Shown in pieces: positions 57,700-64,000 of a stretch of DNA of 64,000 nt (positions within the stretch are counted from its first letter, which is position 1; each line of letters begins with the position of its first letter). The notes beneath the pieces were generated by a model, which made no database searches, was not told the DNA's origin, and saw only the letters and a list, made by a program, of their open reading frames with translations. Origin of the DNA: Isoetes taiwanensis (taxonomy: Eukaryota > Streptophyta > Lycopodiopsida > Isoetales > Isoetaceae); NCBI GenBank assembly GCA_021234155.1, contig JAJEKV010000017.1, positions 9,863,525 to 9,927,524 on the forward strand, read 5' to 3'. Position numbers and translations under genes: made by a program.

Positions 57700-59480
57700 A
57701 ACGGTTAAAACTTAATGTGACTGGTGCACTGATGCATGGGCATGGCACAGGTGCATTAGGTCATTTCTCAATTGACCTTTGGAAGGATGATTTGAATTTT
57801 CGTGTTGGTTCTTTGAATCATGCTATCAAAACTTTGGAGGATACTTCTGAAGATGACTGGGGCCATTTGAGAGAAGAAGGCCGCCCTGAGTGCATTTGGC
57901 GATCAACACTTCTTAACAGCATGGGGTTGAGAACCAAAAAATTGAACATCACTGGCCATGACTTTATAACACCCCCACGACAATTGGCTCAACTTAAAAA
58001 GCTACCCAGGAGGCTCTACTTGTAGTTAGACAACTGCTCAGGCCAGAATAAGAATAGATATCTCTTCTCTTATCTTTTCTATCGTGTTTAGTTGGATGTC
58101 TTCGAACAAATACAACTAGGTTTATGATGGTTGGACGCATGATGATAGTGATGCACTCTTTGGTAACTACTCCACTTTAATGCGCAGATCGGATGCACTT
58201 ACTATTCCAGAGCTAATACAACTCTTTCAAGAATGTAGCACCAAGGCATCGGCACTATACCCTGTTACAGATGTTCCTGATTGGAAGTTTTTCGTGAAAG
58301 GATACATTCCTAATAAGAAGGATCGCTTGATTGGTCATTTGAAGCCCTTATTGTTCAAGTCTCTGCATGAAGGATGAGTGGCCACTAATGTATTACAAGA
58401 TGAGACCAGTTTAGAGAATGGTTGCCAAATAAGGGTATTCGGATGTGGAAAGCAGATGACAATGGTGTGCCCATGATACTGATGGCTCTCCAAAGTCTGT
58501 TAAGCCGTATGCAAGCCTAAAGGACATAGATGCTTTGAGATCATCTATTGCAAAGTACATGATGCATTGGGCTAATATCTCTAGGGCTGGAGCGAACTCA
58601 TGGTCCAATTCTTACATGAGTGAAGTTATTGACTACTGGTCTGATCTGATGCATGTCTAGGGGATGTTCCCTCTGGCAATACTGAAATAAAGAACTTTTG
58701 GCCTCAAACGAGGCAAGACCTGATAGCCGAGGTAGATCCAATTATGGTTGATGAATAGAATGCTCTCCCACCTTACGTGGGACCTGCAAAGGGTAAACCT
58801 AAAAATGCAGTTGAAATATTTGACCCATACCAAGATGTCCAGAAAGACATGTTCTTGGTTGTCAGCCGGGAGATGTGTGTCCTGCATGGGTAGCGTATGC
58901 AGAAAAGGACTCTGTACAAGACCCGACTCTTCCACATTATGAAGAGGTTCTTGTGTCTTGGTGGGAGCCAGTGGCAAGGAAAGGTACTACATATGCTCAG
59001 CAATATCGGGATTGCTGGCATAAAAAGTGGAGACTAAATTCTAATGACAGACCACGCGTGCTAAAATACAAGTTTTCATACATTTTCATCCTTTGGCAGG
59101 CCATGACCAACCTACAATGTTTAAAGATTCATCATAAAGTTTTTTACTGGAATTTTAAATCAAAGGCTTCATCCCAGGCACAAAAATTACCTGCCTAGAT
59201 CTCGATATGGCAGAACATGAACCAGGAGCCAAGGCGTCAATTCTGTCTCCAGAAGAGCGTGGCCAACTATCTAGGAAAAGATGCAGAAGCCTTGTGCCAT
59301 CTTTAAAAAGAATCGGTCTTTCTGGAGCTCAAATCCGTTAAAGGTCAAGGAAAGAGAGTTGTCTCAGGCATCAAATTATCTTCCAGATTTTTGGGTTTTT
59401 GTTTGTGTCGAGCGTGTATACATGCCTTGTATCACTTTCTTAAATCTCATCAATCCTAAAGAGAAGAAACTACTCTGTTA
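57700..59480 (+). pseudogene. DUF7869-type transposase remnant
   Basis: Broken plus-strand frames show the block LPRRLYL, LDNCSGQNKNRYLFSYL (58025-58080), VFEQIQLG and, later, RRSDALTIPELIQLFQEC. This matches the DUF7869 pattern LQLDNC..(E/Q)NKNR...VGHTHEDID...F that occurs in plant and animal transposon-associated proteins; the VGHTHED part is recognisable only in shifted frames near 58120-58150. The C-terminal region CPAWVAYAEKDSVQ and LVSWWEPVARKGTTY follows. Many stops and shifts; no terminal repeats found. Confidence 0.72.
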
Positions 59481-60410
59481 GAGGAAGCAGCCTGAAACTA
59501 CTCAATATAGTAGCGGGAAGAAAATCCATAACAAAGCAAAATGATTTTGGCACGCCATAGCTAGGCGATCCGGCGAAGGAAGGGGCATTCGCATAACCAT
59601 TTACTGCCAAAAAGCCTTCTGATAAGATCAATAGAATAAACTAGATTAAGAAACCACATCAAGCCAGTCATCGAAGGAGGAAGGGATTTGAATTTTCTCC
59701 GATGTAATGCTACGCAGTGGACATGCAACAAAACCGCTAAATCGAAGGATGAAAACAGATAAAAAAAAAACAATGGCCAGGATGCTGCATAGACTATCAT
59801 CTTATTTTGGCTTATAGATACTAAAAAAACAATAGCTATTTTTATTTTTTGTCTTTTAAAAGCACATATCATTTTTTGAATGAACCATCACTTGAAAATA
59901 ACATAGTTAAAAAAGAAAGAGAAACCTGCAAAGATAAGACCCCAGTAACTGCACTAAAGTCGTGCTCAACATCGCATGCAGCAGTTGGTTACGTAGGGCC
60001 AACTCAGCATTGCGCGTATGGATATGGTCGAATGCTTAATAGTTTTGAAGAGTATAGCACTCATTCTTAACGACTCCTAGTTGGTAGCATTGACAAATCT
60101 TGTCCTCGCGCGTCTCCCTAATCCATCTCCGTATCTCAATTCTGAGGCAATGTGCACATGTATGAATTGAAGCGACGAGTCTGCACTTCTGCATGGGAGG
60201 TGTATGAAGGCAGCGTTGTGGATCCCTTTAAGCATGAAATTAACCTAGCACTGGTAGTTTGTTGTCTTGACCTATTCTAAGGCACATGCATCCCAAAGCT
60301 TGATGAGGAAGTAAGCATCAAATACTACCTCCAGTCATGGTGATTTTCTTTTATCTATATCTCTATGCACCTGTGTTCATATACATTCCATTAGGAGAAT
60401 CACTGAGCTC
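59481..60410. other. No recognisable gene
   Basis: Frames at 59561-59872 (minus) and 59849-60070 (plus) show no known domain. An A run lies at 59761-59770. Confidence 0.45.
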
Positions 60411-61575
60411 TTTTTTTCCTTTCAATAGGCTTTGAGATGTTGCGGACCCATTGCCACAATGTAAGCAAAGTTGGGGAGACAAGCATTGCCTATACTGACT
60501 ACCTTCTGAAAGTAGATGATGTGGCAATTGAGTGCAGAGAGGCAAGAAACTTGTCTCCTACAGAAGAATCATGATATGGGACACTGGATTTTAGTCTAAG
60601 TGCTTGGGCTAGGAACACTTTCTATACCAAGTCATTCTACTTGGCAAGGGATACTGTCAGGCCTCAGACTTCAACACCATATAGCAGAACCAGTTCCACC
60701 AGGACCCTAAACAAGTGCACTTGATAGGCCGACCCAGTTATATAGTTTTGTTTTATAATTGTTATTCTGTATTGCATGCAGTGCCTTCAAGCCCACTATT
60801 ATTTGCAACCCAATAGAAGTGTCCCAGTATGTGGTAGAAGGAAACTTCACTCCAAGTACTTGTAGGTGTTAGTGGTCCGACGAAAGTGTGTAGAGCATCT
60901 AAATGGCATTGCATGTCATTCGAGGTATAAATTAAGAGGTCCACATTGTTAGTGTATATGAATTGCGTAATGATATGGGTGCATGAACAGAGCCCCATTG
61001 CCCCACATTCAACAAGCCCACCTTCCACCCAGACAATGTAAAAATCAAACAGTATTGGAGAGAGTGGCCATCCCTGGCGGACCCCAATACTATGATTGAC
61101 AAGTTGATCTGATGGTATCAGTTGGCCTGAGCATGTCTTATATAGCCTGTAGACAGCAAAGATCCCCAACTGTCTCAATCTTTCCCACATGCTTTCCCGA
61201 GACTTAGTGTCAAAGGCCTTTGCAAAATCAACAAAGCAGTAATACAGGTCCTGCCGTCGATTCTTGCTATCTTCAATCAAAGTCGGTAGTGTAAAAATGT
61301 AATCAATGGTTAAGTGTCAGGGCTTGAATCCTTCCTGTGTGCGGGCACATACCTCCGCCTCCTCTGCCCACATCGTCAACTGTTGCTCAAGAATATAGGC
61401 CAGTAGTTTTACAAACAATGAACTAACCATGATTGTTCGGTAATTGGCTGGGCAGTGAGGGTCACCTGCCGTGTAGATGGAAACAACCCTGCTAGTGGTC
61501 CACTGCGGGGAAAAGCTCCTTCCTGTAACACCATGTGCTGCCATGCTATGGCAGCATAGAAGAGCAAGACACATT
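60410..61575 (-). pseudogene. LINE-D: reverse transcriptase fragment of the LINE-A family
   Basis: Minus-strand frames give VSIYTAGDPHCPANYRTIMV, DLYYCFVDFAKAFDT (RT with catalytic Asp), GVRQGWPLSPILFDFYI and FIYTNNVDLLIYTSNDM. In the last of these the catalytic YTDDV of LINE-A reads YTNNV. VHLFRVLVELVLLYGVEV near 60650-60730 aligns with HLFRALVEPVLLYGSEVWG of LINE-A, and ETSFLPL near 60560 with its continuation. Loss of both catalytic Asp and several shifts make it inactive. Both ends are truncated. Confidence 0.85.
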
Positions 61576-62961
61576 TTGATTTACTCATGCTTATACATTG
61601 ATTTGAGCACAGATATACAAGCATTATTGATTTGAAGAGAACACATCCCTACAGATCATGACGTGGACACTTGAAGACCAAGGTGAAGACATTCATGAAA
61701 GATCACACAAACATGCTATGAAAGGTGATTCAAGCAAGGCAACCTTGAAGTTTGGAAGACCCCTTTAGTGTTCTTGGTATGTGATATTTCCATTGAGCTC
61801 TTGGCATGACTATATCTTATAATCCTCATCTCAAGCCTTCCATCTCCTTTTCCATGAAAACACACCCATATGACCTCAAATTCCATGCCTAGCTTTCATT
61901 TCCTAGAGCAAATTGGCTTAGGGGAGTTTTTCTAGTCAAAACTTCTCTTTCATGCATCATTCATACCTCACACACCCACCACACTATCACCATCTTGTAA
62001 AAGCAAAAAATTTCACTTGATTTGGCCACATCCATGGTCCACGGTCAAATTCTCTCACTAGAAGTCAAAATGGAGAGAGAAAGTGCAAAATTCCTAAGGG
62101 AAGCAAAAAAAGTTAAAGATTTGCCTAAAGTATGCAATTTATATGCATTAGCATCAAATTGACCCATGTCATCACTTGAAAATGGCCAAGTCATCATACA
62201 CATCATCAACATTGCCATGTCACACCACACACATGTCACCCCTATTGAAAATTCCATTTTTTTCAAGATTCTTCAAAACAAGTTGTTTAAGATCATAAAG
62301 GTGACATGTTGTCTTGCCACATCATCACCAACACTTCCACATCATCACCCACGTGTCACATTCATCACCTCCACCTCATCATGTGCTTTGACTAGAAAAA
62401 ATATACCTTGCCAACTTGTTTGACACCTCATCACCCCTCTTTGCCATGTCAGCATCACCTTGCCTATTTGCCACCTCACTATTTCCATATCCTTCTTTGA
62501 GCCAAAAAATCAAAAGTCTAATTTTGCAAAAAAGATGCCACCATGTTATGAAGCAGCAAAAAAAATTCTTTTTGCAAAAAAGAATTTTCAAAAGAGGGTT
62601 CATTTAGGCCTCCATATTGGGTTTCTTGGGAAACGTGCATGATTCTATTAAGCAAAAAATTCTCCCATCTAACCACCCCAAAAAAAAAAAAAAAAAAAAA
62701 AAAAGCCTAGATCATCTTAACCAATCACCAACACCTGCGCGGGTGAGGCGGTTACGGACCGAATCCCACGTGGGCATGGTACGTCGATTTCTTAACAATG
62801 CTGACTGGATCTGTCTTTATAAACCCAGGCTTACTTTTTTAATAATTCCTATGGAATATTTCGAGCTTTCCTGCCAAGAACCCTAAAACACAGTCATGCC
62901 AAGATCCGAAGTTTTGATCCTAACAAACCACCCAATCATGTTGAAACACTCTCGGATCAAC
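61576..62961. other. Non-coding stretch with 25-bp poly(A)
   Basis: The region is rich in CATCATCACC-type low-complexity sequence (62140-62460). An uninterrupted A run at 62680-62704 looks like a retroposon tail, but I found no matching target duplication. No gene is visible. Confidence 0.5.
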
Positions 62962-62967
62962 CTATAC

Positions 62968-63124
62968 TGTAACGGGCCCATGGTAGACCGCTCGAGTATT
63001 CGAACCTTGAATGTGCCTGTGGGGCGTTCCCGAGACATCGGCATAAATGGTAGAAGCGACTACTCATAAATGTCTAGACGGTTTTGCCCAGTTGGTTAAG
63101 GGCATGTCGGTTAGGAACGTCACA
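62968..63124 (+). repeat. TRIM 5' LTR
   Basis: Starts TGTAACGGG, ends GTCACA. Contains a tRNA D-arm-like stretch GCCCAGTTGGTTAAGGGC at about 63086-63103. Confidence 0.94.
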
Positions 63125-63126
63125 GT

Positions 63127-63138
63127 TGGTATCAGAGC
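63127..63138 (+). other. TRIM primer-binding site
   Basis: TGGTATCAGAGC begins two bases after the 5' LTR, complementary to initiator-Met tRNA. Confidence 0.9.
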
Positions 63139-63278
63139 AGGTCTCGAGTTCGAGTTTCCATGGGTGCCTATATGCATGGGTAATTTGCAAAGACTTGGTA
63201 ATCATTGTGACATGGTATGACATAGACATGGTATAGCCTTGGATGCTCGAGGACGAGCATAATTCTAGTGGGAGAGAC

Positions 63279-63436
63279 TGTAACGGGCCCATGGTAGACC
63301 GCTCGAGTATTCGAACCTTGAATGTGCATGTGGGGCGTTCCCGAGACACCGGCATAAATGGGTAGGAGCGACTACTCATAAATGTCTAGACGGTTTTGCC
63401 CAGTTGGTTAAGGGCATGTCGGTTAGGAACGTCACA
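63279..63436 (+). repeat. TRIM 3' LTR
   Basis: Matches 62968-63124 with a few differences (for example ATGGTAGAAG against ATGGGTAGGAG). It is preceded by the purine tract and followed by CTATAC. Confidence 0.94.
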
Positions 63437-63442
63437 CTATAC

Positions 63443-64000
63443 TACATCAAAAACTCACTTATTGAGAAAAAAAGACAAGATTTAGCTCGGATTTGCCAAG
63501 AACGAGCCGGAATAGGGGACTTTGAAAAGGGAAAACATTGTTCAGAGTTTTCCGAGGGTTTTTGGGCGGGACACTGATCGACTTTCTTTGAAGAAAGACC
63601 AGTTTCAATAACTCAAGCTTGATTGCCTTCCATTTGTCGGATTATTCATGAATTTCTGATATTTTAGTTGAATTACCTGACTTGGAGTTCGACTTGATCC
63701 TGTGCCCAAGACATAGAGCTTGGGATTATCTTTGATTATTGTGTTAATCTTGAGTGAATGAAAATCCGACCCTTGGAAAAGCAATTGTGAATGATTTACT
63801 TTTAGCATTGTGCTTGGCTTTGTGAAAATAACATGACAGTAGACCTCAGCACTTAGGCACGAGGAAATCACAGTGAAAGTTGCACATAGACACTTGTATA
63901 ATGCATGAATGGTGATCTAAATGCTACATATACTTCTGACAAAAAAAACTTTTGCTTGCATAACTAGATTAGGAGTTAGCATATTCTAGGATTTGATTGC
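63443..64000. other. No recognisable gene
   Basis: AT-rich sequence; the minus frame 63871-63605 shows no known domain. Confidence 0.45.

Larger units (their letters stand above)
62968..63436 (+). mobile_element. TRIM element (469 bp) with target duplication
   Basis: Two direct 157/158-bp repeats starting TGTAACGGGCCC and ending AACGTCACA flank 154 bases of non-coding sequence. It has a TTGGTATCAGAGC primer-binding site and a purine-rich TAGTGGGAGAGAC tract before the second repeat. CTATAC lies before (62962-62967) and after (63437-63442). This is the structure of a terminal-repeat retrotransposon in miniature, which needs proteins of another element. Confidence 0.95.

Noticed and set aside
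62680-62704. Retroposon ending at the poly(A)
   Set aside because: No matching target duplication or recognisable body upstream, so no element is called.
63086-63103. tRNA gene in the TRIM LTRs
   Set aside because: Only the D-arm-like part is present; acceptor, anticodon and T arms do not fold around it on that strand.

Overview
The window is nuclear DNA of a land plant with a large, transposon-packed genome. The evidence is copia and chromodomain-gypsy LTR elements primed by initiator-Met tRNA (TGGTATCAGAGC), L1-like LINEs ending in zinc-finger RVT modules, a TRIM, a MITE and DNA transposon remnants. I found no intact host gene. A seed-free vascular plant such as a fern is my impression from the families; this is low confidence. 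Most coding regions carry frameshifts or stops, several of which look like C-to-T changes (CGA to TGA, CAA to TAA).

Layout: (1) 1469-9528, Copia-1, minus strand, with LTRs and 5-bp target duplication AGGGT; it carries a gypsy protease fragment and a second unidentified 1.8-kb segment. (2) 10227-13318, an internally deleted plus-strand LINE with a 16-bp target duplication. (3) 16072-34165, one minus-strand LINE broken by two insertions: Copia-2 (16740-22657, duplication GTGCT) and a 9.06-kb terminal-inverted-repeat DNA transposon (23860-32923, duplication GTAG). (4) 35000-39310, a plus-strand L1-like LINE with a 15-bp target duplication. (5) 39.3-43.6 kb, AT-rich DNA with a tandem duplication, an ATGC-type repeat and a MITE. 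(6) 43.6-46.6 kb, the 5' half of a minus-strand LINE. (7) about 46.6-57.2 kb, a chromodomain gypsy element with a 4-kb leader in front of gag. (8) 57.7-59.5 kb, a DUF7869-type transposase remnant. (9) 60.4-61.6 kb, another LINE fragment. (10) 62968-63436, a TRIM.

Two items stand out. First, the chromodomain gypsy element carries, between its primer-binding site and gag, an intact 317-codon reading frame whose last 97 residues are a histone H3 fold attached to a Gln-rich coiled-coil region. Second, the 9.06-kb TIR element carries two convergent genes: a DDE-type transposase-like gene of the DFAENY / SDG..Q / HGKG family, and a spliced minus-strand gene with a C48 (Ulp1-like) protease domain followed by an FCP1-like HAD phosphatase domain. 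The same LINE family supplies an uninterrupted version of the insertion site nearby, so the ends of this element can be set to the base.
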